Shown: positions 21,002 to 32,842 of the stretch, piece by piece
Layout: each line of letters begins with the position of its first letter
Position numbering within the stretch: position 1 is the stretch's first letter
Notes under the pieces: generated by a model
Told to the model about the DNA's origin: nothing
The model's database searches: none
The model's input: the letters and a program-made list of their open reading frames with translations, nothing else
Translations under genes and position numbers: made by a program
Origin: Bacteroides sp.
GTDB lineage: Bacteria; Bacteroidota; Bacteroidia; Bacteroidales; Bacteroidaceae
DNA: 64,000 nucleotides
NCBI GenBank assembly: GCA_015060705.1
Contig: SUXY01000004.1
Span: 1-64,000, forward strand
Direction of reading: 5' to 3'

Positions 21002-22370
21002 TTCATTGAAAGCTGTCTATTTCATCGGTGCCGGTGGTATCGGCATGAGTGCATTGGTACGTTACTTTCTATCCAAAGGAATGAAAGTGGGCGGATACGA
21101 CCGTACTCCAAGCGATTTGACTCAAAAGTTGATTGAAGAAGGTGCCCAAATCTATTACGATGAAAGAGTGGAAAGCATACCGACCGATTTTCTCGATGCA
21201 ACAAGCACCCTGATTGTCTACACTGCTGCCATGCCGAACGACCACGTGTTGCTCCAATACTTCCGTAACCATGGATATACCATCTACAAACGGGCACAAG
21301 TATTGGGCATGCTCACCCATTCATCCAAGGGACTCTGTGCGGCAGGTACTCATGGAAAGACCACCACATCGACCATGACCGCCCATTTGCTGCATCAGTC
21401 AAAGGTGGGTTGTGATGCTTTTTTAGGAGGTATCTCCAAAAACTATGGTACCAACCTGTTGCTCTCGGACACGAGTGAATATGTTGTCATCGAAGCAGAT
21501 GAATTCGACCGTTCTTTCCACTGGTTGACTCCTTATGCTACCATCATCACCGCAACAGATGCCGACCATCTGGATATTTATGGAACTGAAGAAGCCTATT
21601 TGGAAAGCTTCAGCCATTACACTTCGTTGATCCAACCGGGAGGTTTCTTGATTATGCGTCATGGCATCAACCTGCAACCCCGTTTACAAGAAGGTGTCAA
21701 GCTTTATACCTACTCCACTGAAGAAGGTGATTTCCATGCGGAAAACATCCGCATCGGAGGAGGAGAAATCCTATTCGATTACATCTCTCCATTGGGAAAT
21801 ATCCAGGATGTACAATTAGGTGTTCCGGTGGCTATCAATATCGAAAATGGTATTGCAGCAATGGCATTGGCTCAAGTCAGCGGTGTAACCAATGAAGAAA
21901 TCAAAGCAGGCATGGCTTCCTTCCGTGGAGTAGACCGACGCTTCGATTTCAAGATCAAGACCGACAAGATGGTCTATCTGAGCGATTACGCACATCATCC
22001 GGAGGAAATCAAGCAAAGCATCCTTTCCATGCGTGCGTTGTATAAAGATAAGAAACTGACGGCTATCTTCCAACCTCACTTGTACACCCGTACCCGTGAC
22101 TTCTATCAGGAATTCGCCGAAAGTCTTTCCCTCCTCGACGAAGTGATCATCACCGAGATTTATCCGGCACGCGAATTGCCTATCGAAGGAGTAAGCAGCC
22201 AGTTAATCTATGATCATTTACGCCCGGGTATTGAAAAAACCTTGTGCAAGAAAGAAGACATTCTTGAACTGTTGAAGAATAAAGACATAGAAGTATTAAT
22301 GACCTTAGGTGCGGGCGACGTGGAAAACTACGTTCCGCAGATTTGTGAAATATTGAACAAACGATGCTGA
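20991..22370 (+). CDS. murC: UDP-N-acetylmuramate--L-alanine ligase MurC
   Basis: YFIGAGGIGMSALVRYF, AAGTHGKTTTSTM, YAHHPEEIK; overlaps murG by 11 nt. Confidence 0.97.
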   Translation: MDVNSLKAVYFIGAGGIGMSALVRYFLSKGMKVGGYDRTPSDLTQKLIEEGAQIYYDERVESIPTDFLDATSTLIVYTAAMPNDHVLLQYFRNHGYTIYKRAQVLGMLTHSSKGLCAAGTHGKTTTSTMTAHLLHQSKVGCDAFLGGISKNYGTNLLLSDTSEYVVIEADEFDRSFHWLTPYATIITATDADHLDIYGTEEAYLESFSHYTSLIQPGGFLIMRHGINLQPRLQEGVKLYTYSTEEGDFHAENIRIGGGEILFDYISPLGNIQDVQLGVPVAINIENGIAAMALAQVSGVTNEEIKAGMASFRGVDRRFDFKIKTDKMVYLSDYAHHPEEIKQSILSMRALYKDKKLTAIFQPHLYTRTRDFYQEFAESLSLLDEVIITEIYPARELPIEGVSSQLIYDHLRPGIEKTLCKKEDILELLKNKDIEVLMTLGAGDVENYVPQICEILNKRC

Positions 22371-23101
22371 AAAAACTCTTCATATTCCTATTTCTGATAC
22401 TGATTACAGTCTATTTGGTGATGGCTGTAACAGTCATGAACGGCAAGCCAAACGATCAGACTTGCTCAGGTATGGAATTGGTCATCAAGGACAGTATTGA
22501 CTATGGATTTATCAGCAAGCGGGAAGTGCTCCGACTGTTGAACAACAAGAAGCTCTCCCCTATCGGCAAGCCCATGGGGGAAATCAACACCCGCCAATTG
22601 GAAGATGAATTGAGACAGCATCCACTCATCGGAAACGCAGAATGTTATCGGACCTCCAGCAACCGTATCGGGATTGAGATAACCCAACGTTTACCGATAC
22701 TTAGAGTAATGGCCGCCAATGGAGAAAACTATTACATTGACGACAAGGCTCACCTTATGCCGATACCTAACAGTGCAGCCAATGTGGCCATTGTTACCGG
22801 CTATGTAGACAAGGCATTTGCTGCAAAGGAACTGTATGAGTTCGGCATGTTCCTACAAAAGCATCCATTGTGGAAGGCACAGATACAGCAAATCAATGTC
22901 ACCGCAGCCAAAGAATTGGAATTGGTTCCTCAAGTCGGCGACCACATCATTTTCTTAGGCAAGCCCAACAACTACGAGAATAAATTTGAAAGGCTGAAAA
23001 CCTTCTACAAAAGAGGGTTGAACGAAGTGGGTTGGAACAAGTACAGCCGCATCAGCCTGGAGTTCGACAATCAGATTATTTGTACCAAAAAAGAGAAGTA
23101 A
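22364..23101 (+). CDS. ftsQ: FtsQ-like cell division protein
   Basis: N-terminal TM, POTRA-like/FtsQ body (RQLEDELRQHPLIGNAECYRTSSNRIGIEITQRLPILRV), position before ftsA. Confidence 0.88.
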   Translation: MLKKLFIFLFLILITVYLVMAVTVMNGKPNDQTCSGMELVIKDSIDYGFISKREVLRLLNNKKLSPIGKPMGEINTRQLEDELRQHPLIGNAECYRTSSNRIGIEITQRLPILRVMAANGENYYIDDKAHLMPIPNSAANVAIVTGYVDKAFAAKELYEFGMFLQKHPLWKAQIQQINVTAAKELELVPQVGDHIIFLGKPNNYENKFERLKTFYKRGLNEVGWNKYSRISLEFDNQIICTKKEK

Positions 23102-23104
23102 GAT

Positions 23105-24730
23105 ATGGCAGTAACAGATTTTATTGTAGCGATTGAGCTGGGGTCATCTAAGATTTCCGGCATTGCAGGGAAAAAGCTTCCGGACGGAAGCATACAGATA
23201 CTGGCTATGGCCAGCGAAAACGCTTCCGATTGTATACGGAAGGGTGTAATCTATAATCTGGACAAAACCACCCAAAGCCTTACTTCGATTATCAAGAAAC
23301 TGGAATCGACGTTAAAGGCTTCGATTGGTAAAGTATATATCGGTATGGGCGGACAATCGTTGCGCACCATCCGCAATACGGAAGTCCGTCACATGGACGA
23401 AGAAACCAAAATTTCACAAGAGCTGATAGATACATTGAAAGACAGCAACCGTGCTGTTCCTATTGTAGGTTATCAGATATTGGGGGTTGCCCCACAAGAA
23501 TACAAGGTCGGCAATGACTTGATTGTCGATCCGGTTGGTGTGCAGACAGACCACATCGAAGCACGCTTCCTGAACATCATTGCCCGCAAGAACGTAAAGG
23601 ACAATGTAGCCAAATGCTGTGACTTGGTTCCTATTGAAATTGCCGAAGATGCGGAAGACCTCATCGCTCCTTTAGCTTTGGCAGATGCCGTTCTCACTAG
23701 CAGCGAAAAACGTTCGGGCTGTGTGTTGGTGGATTTTGGTGCAGATACAACCACCGTTTCGGTGTACAAGAACAACATTCTCCGTCACTTGGCAGTAATT
23801 CCATTGGGCGGCAATAACATCACTCGTGACATTTGCAGCCAACAGATTGAAGAAGAAGACGCAGAAGCCTTGAAGATTCGTTTTGCACAGGCTTACATCG
23901 AACCGAATGAAAACGAAGATGAGAACAAGACATACAACCTCGACGGCCGTTGCTCCATCAACGCCATCCTGTTGGAAGATATTGTAGAAGCCCGTTTGAA
24001 CGAAATACTCGATAATGTAACCCACCAAATCGTTCTGTCGGGTTACGAAAACAAGTTGTTGGCAGGTGCTATCATCACTGGTGGAGGCATTAACTTGAAG
24101 AACATGGAAGAAGCCTTCATCAAGCGCACCAAGATTGAGAAACTCCGTGTAGCCAAGGATACACAAGTATCTTTGAAAGGAATGGAAGTCAAGAAGGATG
24201 GTAGCAACAATACCTTGATTGCTCTTTTGGCAGCAGGAAAAGAAAATTGTTGCCTGGTGATGCCGGAACAACCGAAACAGGAACCTCTCAAGAAGACAAC
24301 CAATATCAGTGCGAAAGAAATAGAAGTCGGTCTCTTCACTCCTGATGGTGAAAGCGCAGCTGCTGCCAAAGAAGAAGAAGAACGCAAGCGCCAACAAGAA
24401 AAAGAAGCTATCATAGCGAAGCAGAAGGCTGAAAGAGAAGCCCAAAAGGCAGCCGAAGAAGCTCAAAAGGTAGCCGAAGAAGCCGAAAGAAAGAAAAAAG
24501 TCGATTGCGAAGAATTGATTCAAGAAGCGATTCGACTAAAGAATGCCGGTGAATACAACTCAGCCAAGAAGAAGTTGGACAAGGCACGCAAGATGAGAGT
24601 TGCTGAAAAAGAAGAAACCATCAATACCATCGAAAAGGAAGTACTGAAACTGAAGAGCGAAAACAGCTTCTGGGGTAATATCTCGAAGAAAGTCAATGAA
24701 GTGGTAGGTAAAGTACTTGATGAAGAGTAA
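23105..24730 (+). CDS. ftsA: Cell division protein FtsA with long charged C-terminal extension
   Basis: FIVAIELGSSKISGIAG, VGYQILGVAPQEYKVG, GCVLVDFGADTTTVSVY, AIITGGGINLKNM; extended K/E/A-rich C-terminus. Confidence 0.95.
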   Translation: MAVTDFIVAIELGSSKISGIAGKKLPDGSIQILAMASENASDCIRKGVIYNLDKTTQSLTSIIKKLESTLKASIGKVYIGMGGQSLRTIRNTEVRHMDEETKISQELIDTLKDSNRAVPIVGYQILGVAPQEYKVGNDLIVDPVGVQTDHIEARFLNIIARKNVKDNVAKCCDLVPIEIAEDAEDLIAPLALADAVLTSSEKRSGCVLVDFGADTTTVSVYKNNILRHLAVIPLGGNNITRDICSQQIEEEDAEALKIRFAQAYIEPNENEDENKTYNLDGRCSINAILLEDIVEARLNEILDNVTHQIVLSGYENKLLAGAIITGGGINLKNMEEAFIKRTKIEKLRVAKDTQVSLKGMEVKKDGSNNTLIALLAAGKENCCLVMPEQPKQEPLKKTTNISAKEIEVGLFTPDGESAAAAKEEEERKRQQEKEAIIAKQKAEREAQKAAEEAQKVAEEAERKKKVDCEELIQEAIRLKNAGEYNSAKKKLDKARKMRVAEKEETINTIEKEVLKLKSENSFWGNISKKVNEVVGKVLDEE

Positions 24731-24752
24731 GAACGATTAAAAACAACAGAAT

Positions 24753-26072
24753 ATGTCAGAAGAAAACAACATAATGCCGTTTGATTTCCCAACATCACAA
24801 ACTTCTTGCATCATCAAGGTGATCGGTGTAGGTGGTGGTGGTGGAAACGCAGTCAACCACATGTATAAGGAAGGCATCCACGATGTAGCATTCGTGGTAT
24901 GCAACACCGATTGTAAGGCACTCGAAGAATCACCTGTCCCTGTCAAGGTACAGTTGGGTCACGAAGGTTTGGGAGCTGGCAACCGTCCGCAGAAGGCACG
25001 CGAAGCGACCGAAGAAAGCTTGGCAGAAATCCAGAACATGCTGAACGATGGCACCAAGATGGTGTTCATCACTGCCGGTATGGGCGGTGGTACAGGTACA
25101 GGTGCCGCTCCACTCATCGCCAAGGTAGCCAAGGACATGGATATCCTCACCGTAGGTATCGTTACCATTCCGTTCCGTTGGGAAGGCCACAAGAAAATCG
25201 ACCAGGCCTTGGACGGTGTGGAAGAAATCAGTAAGAATGTAGACGCCCTCTTGGTCATCAACAACGAAAAGCTGGGTGAAATCTATCCGGATTTGTCGGT
25301 CATCAGTGCTTTTGCCAAGGCTAACGATACCTTGTTGATTGCCGCCAAAAGTATTGCCGAAATCATCACCATGCGTGGTATCATCAACCTCGACTTCAAC
25401 GATGTGAAGACCGTCTTGAAGGATGGTGGTGTAGCCATCATGAGTACCGGTTATGGCGAAGGTGAAAACCGTGTGACTACAGCCATCAACGAAGCTCAGC
25501 ACTCTCCGTTGCTCAACAACAACAACATCTTCAAGTCGCAGAAGGTATTGCTCAACATCACTTATAGCAGTGAGCACGAACTGATGATGAACGAAATGGA
25601 AGAAGTGCGTGAGTTCATGAACAAGTTCAACAGCGACTTCGAAACCAAGTTCGGTATGGCTATCGATGACTCGTTGGGTTCACAAGTAAAGATTACCTTG
25701 TTGGCAACCGGCTTCGGCGTACAGGACATCCACATGAAAGAAATGGACGACCGTATGAAGAAGCGCACCATCGAAGAAGAACAACGCTTGGCCGAACTGG
25801 AAGAAAAAGAAGAAGAAAAGCGCATCCGTCGCGAGAAGTTCTACGACAAGGACAGCAGTTCGAAGATCCGTCGCAAGCCAAGACGCAACATCTACTTGTT
25901 CAATCCGGAAGATTTGGACAACGACAATATCATCAGCATGGTAGAAACCATTCCTACATTCCAGCGTTCTAAAGACATGTTGGACAGTCTTCAGACACGC
26001 ATCTCTGCAGACAATGGTTTTGACCCTACCGACAATTCAACCAACGAAGAAGACAATGTTATTCACTTTTAA
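24753..26072 (+). CDS. ftsZ: Cell division protein FtsZ
   Basis: IKVIGVGGGGGNAVNHM, ITAGMGGGTGTGAAPLIAK tubulin signature; IPTFQR near the C-terminus. Confidence 0.98.
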   Translation: MSEENNIMPFDFPTSQTSCIIKVIGVGGGGGNAVNHMYKEGIHDVAFVVCNTDCKALEESPVPVKVQLGHEGLGAGNRPQKAREATEESLAEIQNMLNDGTKMVFITAGMGGGTGTGAAPLIAKVAKDMDILTVGIVTIPFRWEGHKKIDQALDGVEEISKNVDALLVINNEKLGEIYPDLSVISAFAKANDTLLIAAKSIAEIITMRGIINLDFNDVKTVLKDGGVAIMSTGYGEGENRVTTAINEAQHSPLLNNNNIFKSQKVLLNITYSSEHELMMNEMEEVREFMNKFNSDFETKFGMAIDDSLGSQVKITLLATGFGVQDIHMKEMDDRMKKRTIEEEQRLAELEEKEEEKRIRREKFYDKDSSSKIRRKPRRNIYLFNPEDLDNDNIISMVETIPTFQRSKDMLDSLQTRISADNGFDPTDNSTNEEDNVIHF

Positions 26073-26085
26073 ATACTGAAAGAAT

Positions 26086-26535
26086 ATGGAAATGTTTGAC
26101 CGCATTAGCAACGATATCAAGGACGCCATGAAGGCGAAAGACAAAGTACGTTTGGAAACTCTCCGCAACATCAAGAAGGTATTCCTCGAAGCAAAGACAG
26201 CTCCGGGTGCCAACGACACGCTGACCGACGATGCTGCGATGAAAATCATGCAGAAGCTCGTGAAGCAAGGCAAGGACTCGGCTGCTCTCTATGCCGAACA
26301 GGGCCGTGCCGACTTGGCTGAAGCCGAACTCGCTCAGGTAGCCGTTATCGAGACTTACCTTCCGAAGCAGATGAGTGCCGAAGAACTGGAAGCAGCCTTG
26401 AAGGCCATCATCGCCGAAGTAGGTGCAGAAGGTCCGAAGGACATGGGCAAAGTAATGGGTACAGCTACCAAGAAGCTCGCAGGTTTGGCCGAAGGACGTG
26501 CCATCTCTGCCAAGGTGAAGGAACTTTTGGGATAA
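26086..26535 (+). CDS. GatB/YqeY domain-containing protein
   Basis: RISNDIKDAMKAKDKVRLETLRNI, YLPKQMSAEELEAALKAIIAEVGAEGPKDMGKVMG. Confidence 0.93.
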   Translation: MEMFDRISNDIKDAMKAKDKVRLETLRNIKKVFLEAKTAPGANDTLTDDAAMKIMQKLVKQGKDSAALYAEQGRADLAEAELAQVAVIETYLPKQMSAEELEAALKAIIAEVGAEGPKDMGKVMGTATKKLAGLAEGRAISAKVKELLG

Positions 26536-26552
26536 TCCCCGAAATATAAACC

Positions 26553-26598
26553 AAAAACTCGATGAAATGGGCAAAAATCGTCCTTTCATCGAGTTTTT
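26553..26598 (+). terminator. Intrinsic terminator at the end of the dcw/yqeY block
   Basis: AAAAACTCGATGAAA - loop - TTTCATCGAGTTTTT. Confidence 0.85.
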
Positions 26599-26776
26599 AT
26601 ATGAGTTCAAGGCATCTCTAAAAACCTTAAAAACCCATCGAATTTAATTTGCTTCAAAATATCTGTCACTCCTGCAACACTCTTTGATTCTCAGCGTCTT
26701 ATGGGTGGCAAGAGCCTATTTCTCCTTACACCCTCCTGTCACCGAAGCATTGTCCTTCCTCATCCTACGGAATGTA

Positions 26777-26872
26777 GTTCCAACTTTTTCCACCTATTGG
26801 AACTTTTTGTCCCATTAAGTGGAACTTTTTGTTCCAGCTAATGGGAAAAATGGTTCCAGCTAATGGAACTGG
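26777..26872. repeat. 22-bp imperfect tandem repeat array
   Basis: Units at 26799 (GGAACTTTTTGTCCCATTAAGT), 26821 (GGAACTTTTTGTTCCAGCTAAT), 26843 (GGGAAAAATGGTTCCAGCTAAT), plus partial units on both sides. Confidence 0.8.
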
Positions 26873-27048
26873 CTCACACTAGCAGTCAACCTTTACTACA
26901 AAAGACACTATCGGAGTTCTTACAACAATACTACAACGGCTCCTTCTCCCGAATGGTGTGCGACTACATCCACGCCACGGGGATGAAGGAGGAAGAAGTG
27001 GAAGCTTTGTTGGAGGCGATGAGGGATATGACAAAATGTAACGAATGA
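26863..27048 (+). pseudogene. Degenerate remnant of a BlaI/MecI-type repressor C-terminus
   Basis: MELAHTSSQPLLQKTLSEFLQQYYNGSFSRMVCDYIHATGMKEEEVEALLEAM resembles the C-terminal dimerisation region of BlaI/MecI proteins; no HTH is encoded upstream and there is an in-frame stop just upstream. Confidence 0.5.
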
Positions 27049-27103
27049 TTGTTTTTCTGCACAAAATATCGTAAGTTTGCAGATAAATCCAAAGCAGCCG
27101 ATT

Positions 27104-28846
27104 ATGAATACATACCGCAAACGAATTCCATATGGAATGATGAATTTCGTAGATGTCCGTAGGGATAATTGTTATTATATAGATAAAACCCGTTTTATCC
27201 CCGTGATAGAGCAGGCGAACAAATTCTTTTTCTATATTCGTCCGCGTAGGTTTGGCAAGAGCTTGACACTCTCGATGCTGAAACATTATTACGATGTGTT
27301 GGCAAAGGATATGTTTGACGAACTATATGGCGACTTGTATATCGGTCAGCATCCTACACCCGAGCGGAATAGCTATTTGATACTTTATTTGAATTTCTCG
27401 GTCGTTGATGCTAGCCTGAATAATTATCGGGATTCTTTGGATGCACATTGCAACACGGCATTTTGCCGTTTCTGTGATGTGTATGCAGATTATTTACCCC
27501 TAGGCTTGAAGGAGAAAATGAATGAGAAGGACGGGGCGGTTAAACAATTGGATTTCTTGTACCAAAGAGTAGCAGATGCCGGTCAGAAGATTTATCTTTT
27601 CATTGATGAATACGACCATTTCACCAACAAGATTCTTTCCGAGCCGGGTTGTCTGGATGACTATATGAAAGAAACGCACAGCACGGGTTATCTGCGTACA
27701 TTTTTTGACACCATCAAGGGAGGCACCGATTCTTCCATCAAGCGTTGTTTCGTGACGGGTGTCAGTCCTGTGACGATGGATGACCTGACCAGCGGTTTCA
27801 ATATCGGCACGAACTACTCCACTTCTCCGGAGTTCAACGAACTGACGGGTTTCTCGGAAAAGGATGTTAGGGAAATGCTGGACTATTACCGCACTACTTG
27901 TGAGTTTCATCATTCTACCGATGAATTGATTGAACGGATGAAGCCTTGGTATGACAACTATTGCTTTGCCATGCAGAGTTACGGCAAGACCACGATGTAC
28001 AACTCGAACATGGTGCTCTACTTTGTGGATAATTACATCCGAAATGGAGGAGAGTTGCCTGATAGAATGATAGAAGACAACATCCGTGTGGATTACAACA
28101 AGCTGCGTATGCTCATCCGCAAGGACAAGGAGTTTGCTCACGATGCTTCGGTCATCCAGACGTTGGTTTCGCAAGGTTATGTGACGGGTGAGCTAAAGAC
28201 CGGTTTCCCTGCCGAAAGGATAGCCGACCCGGACAATTTCATCAGCTTGCTTTATTACTTTGGAATGACAACGATTGATGGAGTGCATCGTGGCAAGACA
28301 CGTTTCAAGATTCCGAATCAGGTGGTGCGTGAACAGTTGTTCAATTATCTGTTGGAAACATACGATGAGGTGGACTTGCGTTTTGACAGTATGGAAAAGG
28401 GGGATTTGAATGCAGATTTGGCATACGATGGCAAGTGGCGTGAATATTTCCAGTACATTGCCGATTGTTTGACTACATATGCTTCCCAGCGAGACCGCCT
28501 GAAGGGCGAATCCTTCGTTCATGGTTTCACTTTGGCAATGACGGCTCAGAACAAGTTCTATCGTCCTGAGTCGGAAAAAGATACGCAGGGTGGTTATGCC
28601 GACATCTTCATGCTTCCGATGATTGACATCTGGAAGGACATGCTCCATAGCTACATCATCGAGCTGAAATATGCCAAGAGTAAGGACAGTGACGAGGTGG
28701 TGGCCCGTCTTCGTGAAGAAGCTATAGCCCAGGCCAATCGCTATGCCGATACGGAAGTGGTGAAGCGCAATATCGGCATGACCACACTTCACAAAATTGT
28801 GGTGGTGTATCGGGGTATGGATATGGTGGTGTGCGAAGAGGTTTAG
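27104..28846 (+). CDS. AAA family ATPase with PD-(D/E)XK nuclease-like C-terminus (AAA-ATPase_like / DUF1703 type)
   Basis: RKRIPYGMMNFVDVRRDNCYYIDKTRFIP, FFYIRPRRFGKSLTLSML (Walker A-like), IYLFIDEYDHF (Walker B-like), C-terminal YIIELKYAKS (nuclease-like). Confidence 0.9.
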   Translation: MNTYRKRIPYGMMNFVDVRRDNCYYIDKTRFIPVIEQANKFFFYIRPRRFGKSLTLSMLKHYYDVLAKDMFDELYGDLYIGQHPTPERNSYLILYLNFSVVDASLNNYRDSLDAHCNTAFCRFCDVYADYLPLGLKEKMNEKDGAVKQLDFLYQRVADAGQKIYLFIDEYDHFTNKILSEPGCLDDYMKETHSTGYLRTFFDTIKGGTDSSIKRCFVTGVSPVTMDDLTSGFNIGTNYSTSPEFNELTGFSEKDVREMLDYYRTTCEFHHSTDELIERMKPWYDNYCFAMQSYGKTTMYNSNMVLYFVDNYIRNGGELPDRMIEDNIRVDYNKLRMLIRKDKEFAHDASVIQTLVSQGYVTGELKTGFPAERIADPDNFISLLYYFGMTTIDGVHRGKTRFKIPNQVVREQLFNYLLETYDEVDLRFDSMEKGDLNADLAYDGKWREYFQYIADCLTTYASQRDRLKGESFVHGFTLAMTAQNKFYRPESEKDTQGGYADIFMLPMIDIWKDMLHSYIIELKYAKSKDSDEVVARLREEAIAQANRYADTEVVKRNIGMTTLHKIVVVYRGMDMVVCEEV

Positions 28847-29019
28847 CTTTTTCTTAGAAATCTCCCTGGTGGAAGGACTGTAAGCACTTCCCCTAATTCC
28901 TTGGGGATTGGCAGAATATAGGATATTGAATTTTATGAAGAAACTAGTTTAGATTATTGATTTATATGGCATTGGTTTCCTGTTCGGAACAGATGACAAT
29001 GAAGGCCTGAACTAACCCA

Positions 29020-29247
29020 ATGAGAATCTTCACGTTCATAGCTGTTGTTTGTTGTATATTAGGCATGTCCAATTGTACATCCATGAATTCTTCCGACAAT
29101 AGGAAGATGGAGGATTGTTTGTTTTTGGCCGATTCTTTCCGGAAGGTAGGAGTAAAGGATTCAGCCTTGTTTTATTTCAAGCAAGCGGAAAGTCTGTTGG
29201 CAGATACGGCTTCCGTTTCATCCCGTTATCATATCTGGAAGCGATGA
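29020..29247 (+). pseudogene. Truncated lipoprotein N-terminus (TPR-like), fused out of frame to a second BlaI-like tail
   Basis: MRIFTFIAVVCCILGMSNCTSMN lipobox; truncated after 75 aa, where the second 37-bp remnant begins. Confidence 0.45.
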
Positions 29248-29281
29248 AGAATATGACAAAACGCAACGAATGTTCCGTCCA

Positions 29282-30010
29282 TCAGTCAAACAACTCCTTC
29301 AACACATCGAGAGATTTCAGCACCGGGAAGTCAGGTAAATGCAAACGGTAGTAATCGTTGATGACCGTCAAGCAACGGTTTCGCTCAGTGCGGCTCATGC
29401 CGAACAGGTGCATCGTCTCATAATTCATACGGAGCAACAAGCGGATACGGGCAGCCTCATCCGGTTTCAAGAATGTACCACTTTTGGGAAGCATGGGTGT
29501 AAAACAAGCATTGAGCATATCGAAATAGCAACCCGAGGTGTAATCATCCACATTGGGATACAATCCCAAAAAACGGGAAAGACGCATGAGGAATACCAGA
29601 TGAAAATTGGCAAAGCTACGTCCTTCACACTCATCAAGCCAACGGATAGAATGTTGCAAGTAGATAAAAAGTGGTTCATTCGGAGCCTCCTCCTTCAATG
29701 CCCGATAAAGGAACTCAGCCAAAAACATAGCAATGGATGATTTATAAGGATGATAAGGCAAAGACCGGAACGGATACAAAGACTTCGCTTCGCGAATCCG
29801 ATGAAGGTTACTCGTCGGACGTACATCAGCTTCAACCTCTACTAAAGCCAAAGGTTGGAACAGCACATTCTGTACCCCACTCTTTTTGGAGCGGGACACT
29901 TTGACCAGGAAAGAAGCCCGTCCCCCCTGCTCGGTATAGATATCCACGATGTTTGAAGTATCGTTGTACTTCAAGGTGTGAAGCACGATGCCTGATATTT
30001 TTTGGTACAT
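29282..30010 (-). CDS. recO: DNA repair protein RecO
   Basis: [71 protein letters not shown]; RecO OB-fold N-terminus. Confidence 0.9.
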   Translation of the reverse strand: MYQKISGIVLHTLKYNDTSNIVDIYTEQGGRASFLVKVSRSKKSGVQNVLFQPLALVEVEADVRPTSNLHRIREAKSLYPFRSLPYHPYKSSIAMFLAEFLYRALKEEAPNEPLFIYLQHSIRWLDECEGRSFANFHLVFLMRLSRFLGLYPNVDDYTSGCYFDMLNACFTPMLPKSGTFLKPDEAARIRLLLRMNYETMHLFGMSRTERNRCLTVINDYYRLHLPDFPVLKSLDVLKELFD

Positions 30011-30098
30011 TACCTTATATTATATAGCTTTATCCAAGCACAAAAATAGGGAAAAGGAAGGAAATTTCATCAAAACTTGCATTTTTTCTTCGGAATGT

Positions 30099-30129
30099 TT
30101 TGCAGTTTCAAAAAAACACTCTATTTTTG
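30099..30129 (+). promoter_or_regulatory. tRNA operon promoter (-33 TTTG, N19, -7 TATTTTTG)
   Basis: TTTG at 30099-30102, 19-bp spacer, TATTTTTG at 30122-30129. Confidence 0.75.
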
Positions 30130-30167
30130 CACTCGCTTTCGGAAACGAAGACGCTCTTAAACAAGTT

Positions 30168-30241
30168 GGTGTGGTAGTTCAGCTGGTTAGAATACCTGCC
30201 TGTCACGCAGGGGGTCGCGGGTTCGAGTCCCGTCCATACCG
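30168..30241 (+). tRNA. tRNA-Asp (GTC)
   Basis: Cloverleaf: GGTGTGG acceptor pairs with CCATACC; anticodon stem-loop CCTGCCTGTCACGCAGG with GTC; TpsiC GGGTTCGAGTCCC. Confidence 0.95.
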
Positions 30242-30247
30242 CTTCAA

Positions 30248-30319
30248 GGTCCGTTCGTATATCGGTTAGTACTCAAGATTTTCATTCTTGCAAGGGGGGT
30301 TCGATTCCCCCACGGACTA
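30248..30319 (+). tRNA. tRNA-Glu (TTC)
   Basis: GGTCCGT...ACGGACT acceptor; anticodon loop CAAGATTTTCATTCTTG with TTC; GGGTTCGATTCCC. Confidence 0.92.
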
Positions 30320-30363
30320 CTAATAAGAAAAATAATAAAAGAACAATTTAAAGATTAGTCGAG

Positions 30364-30618
30364 ATGGCAAATCACAAATCATCAATCAAGAGAATTAGAC
30401 AAGAAGAAAAGAGAAGACTTCACAACAGATACTACGCTAAGACTATGCGTAACGCTGTAAAGAAGCTCCGTAACACTAACGACAAGGCAGAAGCTGCTGC
30501 TATGTTCCCAAGTGTACAGAAGATGTTGGACAAGTTGGCTAAGCGCAACCTCATCCACAAGAACAAGGCTTCTAACTTGAAGTCAAAATTGGCTGCTCAC
30601 ATCAGCAAGCTCGCTTAA
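30364..30618 (+). CDS. rpsT: 30S ribosomal protein S20
   Basis: [52 protein letters not shown]-type C-terminus. Confidence 0.97.
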   Translation: MANHKSSIKRIRQEEKRRLHNRYYAKTMRNAVKKLRNTNDKAEAAAMFPSVQKMLDKLAKRNLIHKNKASNLKSKLAAHISKLA

Positions 30619-30643
30619 GTAATACACTTAAGTCAACGATAAA

Positions 30644-30675
30644 GAAGGCTGGACCTCCAAAAGGTTCAGCCTTTT
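30644..30675 (+). terminator. Intrinsic terminator after rpsT
   Basis: AAGGCTGGACC-TCCAAAA-GGTTCAGCCTTTT. Confidence 0.85.
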
Positions 30676-30687
30676 GTCGTTTTATGA

Positions 30688-32790
<2,103 letters not shown>

Positions 32791-32842
32791 TTATTTCATA
32801 ACTAAATTTTTAAATCCATCCTCACATCTTACACAGAGGTAG

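Noticed and set aside
23672-24523. 283-aa minus-strand ORF rich in F/L/S
   Set aside because: Antisense to the K/E-rich extension of FtsA; low-complexity mirror of codon bias.
10437-26072. Absence of murF and ddl from the dcw cluster as a possible anomaly
   Set aside because: As far as I know these genes are commonly located elsewhere in Bacteroidales, so their absence from this cluster is not evidence of loss.
29988-30269. 93-aa plus-strand ORF
   Set aside because: Runs through tRNA-Asp and into tRNA-Glu; not a credible protein.
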